A DNA stretch of 64,000 nucleotides from Microthrix sp041394405 (GTDB lineage: Bacteria; Actinomycetota; Acidimicrobiia; Acidimicrobiales; Microtrichaceae), in contig JAWKIF010000007.1 in the NCBI GenBank assembly GCA_041394405.1, forward strand, positions 372,001 to 436,000. Direction: 5' to 3'. Shown piece after piece: positions 1-8,045 of the stretch. The translations under genes were made by a program, and so were the position numbers. A model generated the notes under the pieces. It worked only from the letters and a program-made list of their open reading frames with translations. It searched no databases and was not told the DNA's origin. Position 1 is the stretch's first letter; every line of letters starts with the position of its first letter.

Positions 1-556
1 TGGCCACCGAGACGACAAACAGCGGAACCACCGTCCACAGCGCCATGCGAACCACAGCCACGCTGCGGTTCACATCGCTCAGGCTGGTGGCCACGTCCAC
101 CCGCAGCATCCCCTGGGTGCTCTGAACCTGGCCCGACGAACCCACGTAGTCGCGGGGATCGGCCTCCTGGGGCAGCACGTCTCCCAGGATCCGGAGGGTC
201 ATTTCCTCGTCGGCCCCCGAGTCCACGACCATGCCAGGTATGGGTGTCGGCGTCAGGCTGACGGAGACCAGCGTGTCGCTCGGCGTCGCAGCATCCTCAC
301 CGAACCTGGGCGAGGGGGGAAGCGGGGCCCGATCGCTGCCCAGGGTGACCAGCTCGGCGACATCCTCTGGCGTCCTCCTCACGACGTCGAGGTTCTCGCG
401 CAGTGCGGCGTCGTTGCGCCGCTGCACCTCGTCCACCAGCGCGCCCCGCAACCAGGCCAGCATGAGCCACGACAGGGCCATGAGCGCCACGGCCGTGGCC
501 ACGGTGACGGTGAGCGTCAACCGCCCCCGCACCGACATGCGCGACCACGCGCCCAC
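1..556 (-). CDS. Sensor histidine kinase, N-terminal part (cut by window edge)
   Basis: Only about the first 185 residues are in the window; the kinase core lies beyond base 1. A start at GTG 556 sits 4 bases after the TAG stop of the response regulator; ATG 538 is an alternative in the same frame. Visible parts are a short cytoplasmic N-terminus, one membrane helix at about residues 10-35, an extracytoplasmic segment of about 130 residues and the beginning of a second hydrophobic helix at the window edge. This layout, directly after an OmpR-type regulator on the same strand, is that of a membrane sensor kinase. The stimulus cannot be told from this fragment. No H-box or ATPase motif is visible, so the kinase call rests on topology and context. 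Confidence 0.7.
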   Translation of the reverse strand, partial: MGAWSRMSVRGRLTLTVTVATAVALMALSWLMLAWLRGALVDEVQRRNDAALRENLDVVRRTPEDVAELVTLGSDRAPLPPSPRFGEDAATPSDTLVSVSLTPTPIPGMVVDSGADEEMTLRILGDVLPQEADPRDYVGSSGQVQSTQGMLRVDVATSLSDVNRSVAVVRMALWTVVPLFVVSVA

Positions 557-560
557 GGCG

Positions 561-1262
561 CTAGCTCACTCCATCCGGTGCTCCACCCAGCGGCGCATCG
601 CCCAGCACGTAGCCCGCACCGCGGATGGTGCGCAGATCCTCGCGACCAAAGGGCCGGTCGATCTTGCGGCGCAGGTAGCCCACGTATACCTCGACCACGT
701 TGGGGTCGCCTGCGAAGTCCTGGCCCCACACCTGCTCCAGCAGCTCCTGCTTGGGAACTGCCTCCCCGGCCCGACGCATGAGCACCTCCAGCAATCCGTA
801 CTCACGCGGCGACAGCTGGATCTCGGTACCGGCCCGGCGCACGGTGCGGCCCACCGGGTCCAGCTCCAGGTCGCCAACCATCACCGGGGCCAGCGCACCC
901 TCGGCCACCCTTCGGGTGAGCGCCCGCAGGCGGGCCACCAGCACCACATAGCTGAACGGCTTGCGGAGGAAGTCGTCGGCCCCGGTGTCCAGCGCCTCGG
1001 CCTCGTCGTATTCGCCCTCCTTGGCCGTCAACATGAGGATGGGCGTCCACACGCCGGCCTCCCGCAGGGCTCGGCACACCTGGAACCCGTTCATGCCGGG
1101 CAGCAGGATGTCCAACACGATGGCGTCGTAGGTGGAGGAACGGGCGCGCTCGAAGCCCTCGCGGCCGTCGTTGGTGACGTCGACCTCGAACCCTTCCTCC
1201 CGCAGCCCGTTCGCCACCGCATCGGCCAGTTCGACTTCGTCATCTACAACCAGTACGCGCAC
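561..1262 (-). CDS. OmpR/PhoB-family response regulator
   Basis: DNA-binding response regulator of 233 residues. The receiver domain occupies residues 1-115 with the acidic pair D7/D8, phospho-acceptor D51 in the IVLDILLPGMNG stretch and the conserved Lys in FLRKPF. A winged-helix output domain follows at about 130-225, ending in the usual LRTIRGAGYVL motif. The GTG start at 1262 is chosen because the receiver fold begins there (VRVLVVDDE) and a CACAAT -10 box lies 6 bases upstream, which fits a leaderless transcript; upstream in-frame codons would add 21 residues outside the family pattern. It forms an operon with the kinase fragment that follows. The regulated genes are unknown. Confidence 0.9.
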   Translation of the reverse strand: MRVLVVDDEVELADAVANGLREEGFEVDVTNDGREGFERARSSTYDAIVLDILLPGMNGFQVCRALREAGVWTPILMLTAKEGEYDEAEALDTGADDFLRKPFSYVVLVARLRALTRRVAEGALAPVMVGDLELDPVGRTVRRAGTEIQLSPREYGLLEVLMRRAGEAVPKQELLEQVWGQDFAGDPNVVEVYVGYLRRKIDRPFGREDLRTIRGAGYVLGDAPLGGAPDGVS

Positions 1263-1357
1263 CCCCCCATTGTGGCCCGCGGCCGACGCGAAGGGGCGAT
1301 CCCACCTGAGAGCCGGCCACCCCAACGCCCGAGGGCGGCCGACTCGGGCGAGAGCGG

Positions 1358-2995
1358 TCAGTCGTAGGTGGCCTCAACACCCCAGGCTCCTGCCTCCAGC
1401 GTGTAGAGACGGGCCACCCCGTCGTCGGTGACCGCCTGGATACGGGCCCGGCGCCTGCCCTCGGTGGCATCCCACCACCGCTCGTCGATGGGCCACGGCC
1501 CCGCCCAGCTCTCGATGCCCAGCCGAACGCCGCCAACCTGGATGGCCATGGGTGGGGCGCTGGGCTCGCCCCGACCGTTCACCCCCACCCGGCGGCCCGA
1601 AACATCCAGAACCTGGGCGGGCAGCGGCGGGTCGTGCACCACCGCCGGAGCGGGAGCTGGCAGCCGGCCCGGCCAGGGCTCCACCCGCAGGGGAAACACC
1701 CCCTGCTTCGCCTGCGCTCCGGGCGAGCCCCGCGGGTGCTCCTGGCGGGTGTCGTAGGCCACCAGCACCACCCCCTCCCCCGGCGCCCGTCCCCCCGCCG
1801 GCTCCAACATGAGGACCGCGTCGGCGCCCAACAGCCCTTCCACCCGTGCCAGCGCCCGGCGGGCCCGCTCGGCAGCCGAGTCGCGCCCGCCCCAGAAGCC
1901 CAGCTGGCGGCCGGTTGCCCCCACCACCCGGTCGGGGATCAGCTCCAGGCGCACCACCCCGCCCTGGAGGCGCTCGGCCAGCGGCACCCGATGCGCCGGG
2001 CTGCCGCCCGCGCCACGGCCCGACAGCCAGCCTTCCAACTGCCAGCGCAGCCGTTGGGCCACCGCGGCGGCGCTCAATATCCCCTCGTGGCGCCAGCACC
2101 GTTCGATGCGCTCACCGTGTTCGGTCTCGGCCACCACCACGACCGACTCGCAGGCCAGACCCCGGGAGGTGAGGGCGCCGTGGAACTCGTCGGCCAGGCC
2201 CCGCACCACGAATGCTGCGGCATCGACCCGTTCGGCCGGCGGGTCGAGCTCGGCCAGCACCCGCAGGTCGGCCGGGGGAGCCACCGCATCGCTGGGCACG
2301 TCGTCGTCACCCCAGGTCAACCGCCAGGCCTCCAACCCCTGAGCGCCGAAGCGCCCGGCCATGTCGGCCGGGTCGAGGGCGGCCACCGCACCCAGGGTGC
2401 GCAGCCCCAGCCGCTCCAGCAGGTCCACCAGCTCCTCCCGGCGAGGGTCGTCGGCACGCAGCTGGCTCACCGGCAGGTCGGCCAGAAACGCAGGTGTGGT
2501 GCCGGGGCGAACGATGAGCGGGCCCCCGACGGCCCGCCGCGCCGCGGTGCGGGCGGCAAAGGCACCCTCGGCGACCCCCACCCGCACCTCCGGGCCGGAG
2601 GCTGAACCAAACGCCTCCTCCACCAACTGCATCACCCGTGCCGCCAGCGATTCGTCGCCACCAAGGTGACGCGCCGGCGGACCGGCCGGGAAGGAGGCGC
2701 GTCCCGGCCGATGCAGCTCCACGCGGGGGGTGACGGCATCGAGGGCTCGCACCAGCGGCTCAAACGCCCGGGCCTCACGGGCCGGATCGCGGTCCAGCAA
2801 CCGCACCCGAGGACACCGGGCCTGGGCTTCTCTTCGCCGCAGGCCGGTGCTCACCCCGTCGCTGCGGGCGGCCCGGGTGGCGGCCACCACGCGATTGGCC
2901 GACAGCACCACCGCCGGTTCGTCGGCCGATACCCCCCAGGCCACCACCGGCCAGTCCGGACACCACAGGGCCAGAATGCGGATGGGGCCGGCCAC
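1358..2995 (-). CDS. imuB: ImuB-like Y-family DNA polymerase homologue
   Basis: A 545-residue Y-family polymerase-like protein. It opens with IRILALWCPDWPVVAW, typical of ImuB, the catalytically degenerate UmuC relative that links ImuA, DnaE2 and the beta clamp in SOS mutagenic translesion synthesis. The usual catalytic acidic residues of DinB are not seen in the N-terminal block, which agrees with an inactive polymerase; this is judged by eye. The GTG start at 2995 overlaps the imuA stop by one base (TAGTG), so the two are translationally coupled. An upstream reading frame runs a further 101 codons, but it lies inside imuA and is rejected. The third mutasome partner, dnaE2, is not in the window. 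Confidence 0.85.
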   Translation of the reverse strand: MAGPIRILALWCPDWPVVAWGVSADEPAVVLSANRVVAATRAARSDGVSTGLRRREAQARCPRVRLLDRDPAREARAFEPLVRALDAVTPRVELHRPGRASFPAGPPARHLGGDESLAARVMQLVEEAFGSASGPEVRVGVAEGAFAARTAARRAVGGPLIVRPGTTPAFLADLPVSQLRADDPRREELVDLLERLGLRTLGAVAALDPADMAGRFGAQGLEAWRLTWGDDDVPSDAVAPPADLRVLAELDPPAERVDAAAFVVRGLADEFHGALTSRGLACESVVVVAETEHGERIERCWRHEGILSAAAVAQRLRWQLEGWLSGRGAGGSPAHRVPLAERLQGGVVRLELIPDRVVGATGRQLGFWGGRDSAAERARRALARVEGLLGADAVLMLEPAGGRAPGEGVVLVAYDTRQEHPRGSPGAQAKQGVFPLRVEPWPGRLPAPAPAVVHDPPLPAQVLDVSGRRVGVNGRGEPSAPPMAIQVGGVRLGIESWAGPWPIDERWWDATEGRRRARIQAVTDDGVARLYTLEAGAWGVEATYD

Positions 2996-3915
2996 TACCG
3001 ACCGCCCGTGCCGGTGGGACGAAGGGGCACCACCGGGCCGACGGATCGCCCCCCAGCCAAACCCGTCGCCCGGTGACCACCCAACCTGGTGAGACGCTCG
3101 CCGCCGGCCGGCCCAGCCTCGACGCGCCCGACCCCGACGCGGCTCAGCTCGTCGGGTTCCGGCGGCCGCACCCGCCCCTGGTCGTCGGGCAGCCACAACA
3201 GGCCCTGCCCGCCGCCCATCGAACCCCGACGACCGCCCACAGCCACCTCCAGCAGTCGTCCGTTGAGGTGCCCCCACCCTTGCCCCAGCCCCGGCCACCC
3301 AACGGCCTGGGCATGCAACGACAGCTCGGCGCCGTCCCAGCGATCATCACCCGTAGCGCCGTGGCGCCGCCCGGCACCGACCGCCCGGACGTAGTGGGGC
3401 TGCACCCGCACCAGCACGCTGCCCCGTTCCCGGGCCCGGGCCCGCAGGCGCCGCACCGCAGAGGCCGCCAGCACCACGTCGCCGCCCACCAGCACCACGT
3501 CAGCGGCATCGACGACCGCCGCCATCACCTCGGTGGCCGCCGACCGTTCGCCCACCCGCACCACCACCACCCGTTCGGCCGGAACACCCAGCGCCAGGGC
3601 GGCCTCCCAGTTCAGTTCATCCAGCCCCACCGCCACCACCCACGACCCGGCCCGGGCCGCCTCCACCGTCAACACCAGGGCCAGCGACACCGCCCCGCAG
3701 CTGCCACCCACCGAGACCAGCGAACCACGGGCCAATCCGCCGGCGGGGAGCAGCTCGGCCAGCGCCGGAACCACCGGTAACGTGCGTTCGTTCGACAGGC
3801 TGACCGGGGCCAACGTGGCCGCCAGCTGACGCACCCGTGCCCGCCGCTGGGCCGGGTCGTCGATGCGCGTTGCCAGGGCTGGAAGCGACAGGTCGTGTGA
3901 GTGCGCAACAGCCAT
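2995..3915 (-). CDS. imuA: ImuA-like RecA-fold protein of the SOS mutasome
   Basis: A 306-residue protein with the reduced RecA-like fold of ImuA proteins: a hydrophobic strand and a degenerate P-loop region near SLVSVGGSCGAVSLALVL (about residues 65-85), then alternating strands and a Gly/Arg-rich C-terminal tail. ImuA helps load the ImuB/DnaE2 translesion complex after DNA damage. It is the first gene of imuA-imuB. A perfect LexA box lies 12 bases before the ATG, inside a promoter whose -10 hexamer ends 6 bases before the start, so the mRNA is probably leaderless. The LexA box and the partner gene strengthen an assignment that sequence similarity alone would leave weak. Confidence 0.8.
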   Translation of the reverse strand: MAVAHSHDLSLPALATRIDDPAQRRARVRQLAATLAPVSLSNERTLPVVPALAELLPAGGLARGSLVSVGGSCGAVSLALVLTVEAARAGSWVVAVGLDELNWEAALALGVPAERVVVVRVGERSAATEVMAAVVDAADVVLVGGDVVLAASAVRRLRARARERGSVLVRVQPHYVRAVGAGRRHGATGDDRWDGAELSLHAQAVGWPGLGQGWGHLNGRLLEVAVGGRRGSMGGGQGLLWLPDDQGRVRPPEPDELSRVGVGRVEAGPAGGERLTRLGGHRATGLAGGRSVGPVVPLRPTGTGGR

Positions 3916-3921
3916 CTAGAC

Positions 3922-3950
3922 AGCATCGAACATCCGTTCGTTTCTGTCAA
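3922..3950 (-). promoter_or_regulatory. imuA promoter
   Basis: On the minus strand a consensus -35 TTGACA (3950-3945) is followed after 17 bases by GATGCT (3927-3922) as the -10 element. The predicted transcription start falls at or next to the ATG at 3915. The LexA box fills the spacer. Confidence 0.7.
3927..3940. promoter_or_regulatory. LexA/SOS box of imuA-imuB
   Basis: CGAAC-ATCC-GTTCG is a perfect match to the Gram-positive/actinobacterial LexA operator CGAAC-N4-GTTCG. It lies between the -35 and -10 elements of the imuA promoter, so bound LexA would block RNA polymerase directly. The divergent oxygenase gene starts about 110 bases away; its own -10 box (3965-3970) is 25 bases from the operator, so it may be affected as well. 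Confidence 0.9.
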
Positions 3951-3977
3951 TGGTGTGGCCTGACCTACGCTCCGCTC

Positions 3978-4049
3978 GTGATGGGGGTACCGCCAGCGAG
4001 CCACGACCAGCAGGCCTGGTGGCCCACGGGGCCGTGGGGCCGCGGCTGA
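3978..4049 (+). CDS. Possible 23-residue leader ORF before the oxygenase
   Basis: A -10-like TACGCT at 3965-3970 is followed 7 bases later by GTG-ATG, the spacing seen before many genes here. The frame opened by that GTG encodes 23 residues (start VMGVPPASHDQQAW) and ends in TGA at 4047-4049, which overlaps the ATG of the oxygenase (TGATG). Translation of this short frame could therefore feed the oxygenase start. It is equally possible that the frame is accidental and that the oxygenase begins upstream in its own frame. Confidence 0.3.
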   Translation: MMGVPPASHDQQAWWPTGPWGRG

Positions 4050-5083
4050 TGCCCACGCAGGGGCCGCCCTTGATCGATATCGGGCCGCTGATGGCCCACG
4101 CTGCGGCTGCCGACACGCCCACCGACGAGGCGGTACTGCGGGTGGCCGCCGACCTCGATCGAGCATGCCGGGACTGGGGGTTCGTCCGGCTGACCGGCCA
4201 CGGAATCGAGCCCGAGCTCCTCGCCCGGCTGGACACGTCGGCCCGCCGGTTCTTCGCGCTGAGCACCGAGGAGAAGGCACGGGTAGCCATGCCCAACGCC
4301 GGGGCGGCGTGGCGAGGCTGGTTTCCCGTCGGAGCCGAACTGACCGCCGGCCGCCCCGACCGCAAGGAAGGCCTGTACTTCGGTGCCGAACTACCACCCG
4401 ATCATCCTCACGTGCTGGCGGGAACGCCGCTCTTCGGCGCCAACCTGTACCCCGAACGGCCCGACGACCTGGCAACGCTGGTCCCCGCCTACATGCACGC
4501 CGCCACCAGCGTCGGTCATGCGGTCATGCGGGGCCTGGCCATGGGCCTGGGCATCGACGCCAACTGGTTCGATGCCCACCTGACCGCCAACCCCACCGTC
4601 CTGTTCCGCATCTTCCACTACCCGCCCAACCCCATCGAGGCGGAACCGACCTGGGGGGTCTCCGCCCACACCGACTACGGCTTGTTGACCCTGCTGGCCC
4701 AAGACGACCGGGGCGGCCTCCAGGTCCACGTCGGCCAACGGTGGGTGGACGTGCCCGCCGAGCCCGGCGTGCTGGTGTGCAACCTGGGGGACATGCTGGA
4801 GGCCATGGTGGGCGGCCGCTACCGCTCCACCCTGCACCGGGTGCGCAACACCAGCGGCCAGGGTCGGCTGTCGTTCCCGTTCTTCTTCGACCCCGCGTGG
4901 GACGCCCGCATCGACCCCATCCCCGGCCTGACTGCGCCACCTGCCGCCGAGCGCAGCGACCGGTGGGACGGGGCGAACCCGCTGGCCTGGCGAGGCACCT
5001 ACGGCGAGTACCTCACGACCAAGGTCGCCCGGGTGTTCCCCGACCTGTTCGGCTCGATCGGCCCGGATCACCCCGAGGGCTGA
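4049..5083 (+). CDS. 2-oxoglutarate/Fe(II)-dependent oxygenase, isopenicillin-N-synthase type
   Basis: A 344-residue non-haem iron oxygenase. The N-terminal DIOX_N region (about residues 5-110) begins PLIDIGPLM and includes WGFVRLTGHGI. The catalytic jelly roll carries the iron ligands His and Asp in SAHTDYG and the distal His in STLHRV, with RLSFPFF supplying the Arg-x-Ser that binds 2-oxoglutarate. Family members hydroxylate or cyclise small molecules; the substrate cannot be inferred. ATG 4049 is chosen because the conserved domain starts just after it; in-frame GTG 4019 and ATG 3950 are alternatives that add residues with no domain match. It is divergent from imuA and convergent with the kinase gene downstream. 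Confidence 0.85.
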   Translation: MPTQGPPLIDIGPLMAHAAAADTPTDEAVLRVAADLDRACRDWGFVRLTGHGIEPELLARLDTSARRFFALSTEEKARVAMPNAGAAWRGWFPVGAELTAGRPDRKEGLYFGAELPPDHPHVLAGTPLFGANLYPERPDDLATLVPAYMHAATSVGHAVMRGLAMGLGIDANWFDAHLTANPTVLFRIFHYPPNPIEAEPTWGVSAHTDYGLLTLLAQDDRGGLQVHVGQRWVDVPAEPGVLVCNLGDMLEAMVGGRYRSTLHRVRNTSGQGRLSFPFFFDPAWDARIDPIPGLTAPPAAERSDRWDGANPLAWRGTYGEYLTTKVARVFPDLFGSIGPDHPEG

Positions 5084-5089
5084 CCCCGC

Positions 5090-6463
5090 TCAGTCGGCGC
5101 CGGGAGGAGCGGCCACCAGCAGCGACACCTCCACCGACAGACCCCCTCCAGGACGATCGGCCAGCGTGAGCCCCCCACCGGAGGCCTCGGCAAGGCCCAG
5201 CGCAATGGGTAATCCCAGGCCGCTGCCCGGTGTGGCCTGCCCGCCCCGCCAGAACCGTTCCAAGGCCTTGACCTTTCGCTCGTCATCCATCCCCGGGCCG
5301 CGATCGGCCACCGTCAGCCGCACACGATCCGCGTCCCTGGCCAACGTGGCGGTCACCTCCCCACCCGGCGGGCTGACCGTGACCGCATTGTCCAACAGGT
5401 TGTCGAGGATCTGCTCGACCGAACCCGGCACCGCACGGGCCCACAGGGCCTCGTCGGGACAGGTGAGGCGCAGCGTCACGTCGGCGCCCTCGGCCACCGC
5501 CGACCAGGTGTCGATGCGGTCGGCTGCGATGGCGCTGACGTCGGCGGGTTCAACCGGGGGCGGCTGATCGGCGCGGGCCAGCTTCAGCAGGTCGGTCACC
5601 AGGTCGGCGAGGCGACGGGTTTCGTCGATGGCCGCCTCCACCTCGGCACCACGATCGTCGCCCAACTCGGCAGCCAGGTTCTCCAGGCGCAGCCGGAGCG
5701 CGGTGAGCGGGGTGCGCAGCTGATGGGAGGCATCGCTGACGAAGGCCCGCTGAGCGCTCAACAGCTCGTCCAGGCGCGACGCCATCACCCCCATGGTGTC
5801 GGCCAGGGCCACGATCTCGGGCGGCGCGTCGCCCGAGGGCACCGGAGCGCTCAGGTCGCCATCCGCAAACCGGCGTGCCGAGGCCTGCAGCTGGCGAAGC
5901 GGCCTGGTGACCGACCGGGCGACGGCCCACCCCACCACGCCGACCGCCGCCAGCACCACCACCGCCATCGCCACCAACGACAGCCAGAACCGCTGCACCC
6001 GCTCGATCACCTCGTGGGCATCGACCGTCAGCCGAAACACCCCATGGACGCTGCCGCCGGAGGCGATGGGCACGGCCACGTAGAGCAGGTCGGTGTCCAG
6101 CGTGTCGGAGCGCCGGATGCCCGAAGCCCTCACCCCGGTGAGCGCCCGGGCAACCTCGGGACGGGTGGAGAAGTCACGCCCGGGCGCAGCATCGGTGTCG
6201 ACCAGGGACCTCCCGGCGGTGTCCATCACCACCAGCCGCGCCCCGGTGCGGTCGGCATAACGCTCGGCGGGCGCCGTATCGATCTCGGCACCGGCGTCCA
6301 GCGCATCCTCATAGAAGGAGGCGAGCACCACCGCGTCGCGCTCGGCATCTGCGGTGAAGCGCTCCTCCTCCCGTTGGCCGTAGAAGATGGCCAGCGGGAT
6401 CTCCAAGGCCAGCAGCACCACCAACGTCACCGTCAGGTAGCCCACCAACAGCCGGCGGGTCAC
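5090..6463 (-). CDS. Two-component sensor histidine kinase
   Basis: A 457-residue membrane kinase: helix at about residues 8-28, an extracytoplasmic sensor of about 130 residues, helix at about 160-182, HAMP linker at about 183-235, H-box SDASHQLRTPL with H247, then N-box (LDNLLDNA), G1 (DRGPGMDD) and G2 (GSGLGLPIA) motifs. It would autophosphorylate and pass phosphate to the regulator encoded just before it. The GTG at 6463 overlaps the regulator's stop in a GTGA junction; an upstream in-frame extension lies inside the regulator and is rejected. The sensed signal is not evident. The pair is divergent from the ApbE/haem-b module, which makes that module a plausible target. Confidence 0.92.
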   Translation of the reverse strand: MTRRLLVGYLTVTLVVLLALEIPLAIFYGQREEERFTADAERDAVVLASFYEDALDAGAEIDTAPAERYADRTGARLVVMDTAGRSLVDTDAAPGRDFSTRPEVARALTGVRASGIRRSDTLDTDLLYVAVPIASGGSVHGVFRLTVDAHEVIERVQRFWLSLVAMAVVVLAAVGVVGWAVARSVTRPLRQLQASARRFADGDLSAPVPSGDAPPEIVALADTMGVMASRLDELLSAQRAFVSDASHQLRTPLTALRLRLENLAAELGDDRGAEVEAAIDETRRLADLVTDLLKLARADQPPPVEPADVSAIAADRIDTWSAVAEGADVTLRLTCPDEALWARAVPGSVEQILDNLLDNAVTVSPPGGEVTATLARDADRVRLTVADRGPGMDDERKVKALERFWRGGQATPGSGLGLPIALGLAEASGGGLTLADRPGGGLSVEVSLLVAAPPGAD

Positions 6464-7131
6464 GGGCGGGCGCCACCATCGGCCAGGCGGAACCCAACGC
6501 CGCGGACCGTTTCGATCAGCCCGGGCGCCAGCTTCTTGCGCAGCGACGCCACGTGTACGTCCAGGGTCTTGGTGGAGCCCCACCAGTTCTCGTCCCACAC
6601 CACGTCGATCAGGTGCTCGCGGGTCATCACCGCGCCCGGATCGGACCCCAGCTCGGACAACAACTCGTACTCCTTGGGGGTCAGCGCCACCTTCCGCCCC
6701 GCGTAGGCCACCTCCCGGGTGCGCCGGTCCAACACCAGCTCACCCCAGCTCAGCTGCTGTTGGGCGGCGTCTGCCCCCTGGCCACCCGCCCGGCGCAGCA
6801 CGGCCCGTATGCGGGCCACCAACTCGGGGAAGCCGAACGGCTTGACCACGTAGTCGTCGGCGCCCAACTCCAACAACAACACCCGGTCCATCTCCTCACC
6901 GCGAGCCGACACCACAATGATGGGCACGGCGGATCGTTCCCGCAGCTCGCGGCACACCACGCGCCCGTCCAGGTCGGGGAGCCCCAGGTCCAACAGCACC
7001 AGATCGGCCGGGGAGGCCGCCAGGGCGTCGGCCCCCGTTGCCACCAGGTTCACCTCAAAACCCTCGCGCTCCAGACCCGAGCGCAGCGGTTCGCCGATGG
7101 TGGGGTCGTCCTCCACTACCAACAGGTTCAC
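6460..7131 (-). CDS. OmpR/PhoB-family response regulator
   Basis: A 223-residue regulator. The receiver domain has acidic E7/D8/D9, phospho-acceptor D48 in LVLLDLGLPDLDG and the Lys of DYVVKPF. The winged-helix domain at about 128-218 ends in IETVRGVGFRL. The GTG start at 7131 places LLVVEDD at the N-terminus as expected. It forms an operon with the kinase through a 4-base overlap. In overall form it resembles RegX3/TcrA-type actinobacterial regulators, but no specific orthologue can be named. The divergent intergenic region carries an 11-base-spaced direct repeat suitable for an OmpR-family dimer. Confidence 0.92.
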   Translation of the reverse strand: MNLLVVEDDPTIGEPLRSGLEREGFEVNLVATGADALAASPADLVLLDLGLPDLDGRVVCRELRERSAVPIIVVSARGEEMDRVLLLELGADDYVVKPFGFPELVARIRAVLRRAGGQGADAAQQQLSWGELVLDRRTREVAYAGRKVALTPKEYELLSELGSDPGAVMTREHLIDVVWDENWWGSTKTLDVHVASLRKKLAPGLIETVRGVGFRLADGGARP

Positions 7132-7171
7132 TCCGTCACCCTGCCACGGCGGCTACGGCCGCCAACAGATC

Positions 7172-7188
7172 TTTGCCAAACCTTTGCC
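7172..7188. promoter_or_regulatory. Direct repeat TTTGCC-N5-TTTGCC, candidate response-regulator site
   Basis: TTTGCC occurs at 7172-7177 and 7183-7188, an 11-base period, in the 155-base region between the divergent regulator gene and the secreted-protein gene. Direct repeats spaced about one helical turn apart are the usual OmpR/PhoB-family operator. A TAGGTT -10-like element at about 7220 would serve the rightward module. Confidence 0.4.
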
Positions 7189-7286
7189 TTCGGTTGGGTT
7201 GATGCTGTGGACCGCGTCCCTAGGTTGGCATCCATATCCGGAGCGGCAGCGTCGCCGCTCCGGCCACCGCAACCGAGGGGACTCCC

Positions 7287-8045
7287 ATGATCAAGAAGCC
7301 CGCCATCGTCACGTCGTTGTCCATCGCCGGGATCGTGCTGGCCGGAGGCGCAGCCGTCGGAGCCAACGTCGGCATTCTCAGCGCCGCCGATGAGAGCCCC
7401 ATGGGCGACCTTTCCGCAGAGGCCGACCTGGCCACCACGGCGGCGCCCACCACCGCCAGCACCACGACCGCGGCCCCAAAGCCCGAGGCGGTGCCGCAGC
7501 GCTTCGCCGTGGAGAACGCCGGCCATGTCGAGGTGCTGCGCGAGGGGGGCAAGCTGGCACTGGGCAAGTTGCTGCCCAGCGCGGGCTGGTTGGCAAGCCC
7601 GGGGGAGGTCACCCCGAACTCGGTTGAGGTTGCCTTCGCATCGAGCGACGACAGGTTGGTGTTTACCGCCCGGCTGGGCGACGACAACAAGATCACCGGC
7701 GCCGTCAAGCGCCCGGGTCAGGCGGCTCAGCCGGCCGGGGGCGGTGGCGGGGGCGGGGGCGGCGTCTCCTCCGCCGCCCCCGTGGCGGCCCAGGCGCCGG
7801 TTGCCGCCCAGACACCCGCTGCCGCCCAGGCTCCCGCTGCCGCTTCCCCGGCCCCCGCCCCTCGACCAGCCGCCCCGACCGCAACGCCACGCGCTGCGGC
7901 ACCCGCGCCGGCTGCGGCGCCCGCCGCTCCGTCCGGGGGTTGGGACGATGATCACGAGGACGATGATCATGAGGACGAGGACCACGAAGACGAAGATCAC
8001 GAGGACGAGGACCACGAGGATCACGGGGAGGACGACGATGACTGA
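7287..8045 (+). CDS. Secreted low-complexity protein with Asp/His-rich acidic tail
   Basis: A 252-residue protein with an N-terminal signal or anchor helix at about residues 5-27. A Thr/Ala-rich linker leads to a small predicted beta domain at about 70-145 (AGHVEVLREGG to ITGAVK), then a Gly run, a long Ala/Pro tract and a C-terminal tail of DHED/EDHED repeats (about residues 217-252, six His among some 27 Asp/Glu). The tail looks metal-binding; this is inference from composition. An SD-like GAGGGGAC precedes the ATG. The gene overlaps the next by 8 bases and heads a four-gene cluster with ApbE and a haem-b protein, so an extracytoplasmic redox or metal role is likely. No named family is recognised. 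Confidence 0.75.
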   Translation: MIKKPAIVTSLSIAGIVLAGGAAVGANVGILSAADESPMGDLSAEADLATTAAPTTASTTTAAPKPEAVPQRFAVENAGHVEVLREGGKLALGKLLPSAGWLASPGEVTPNSVEVAFASSDDRLVFTARLGDDNKITGAVKRPGQAAQPAGGGGGGGGGVSSAAPVAAQAPVAAQTPAAAQAPAAASPAPAPRPAAPTATPRAAAPAPAAAPAAPSGGWDDDHEDDDHEDEDHEDEDHEDEDHEDHGEDDDD

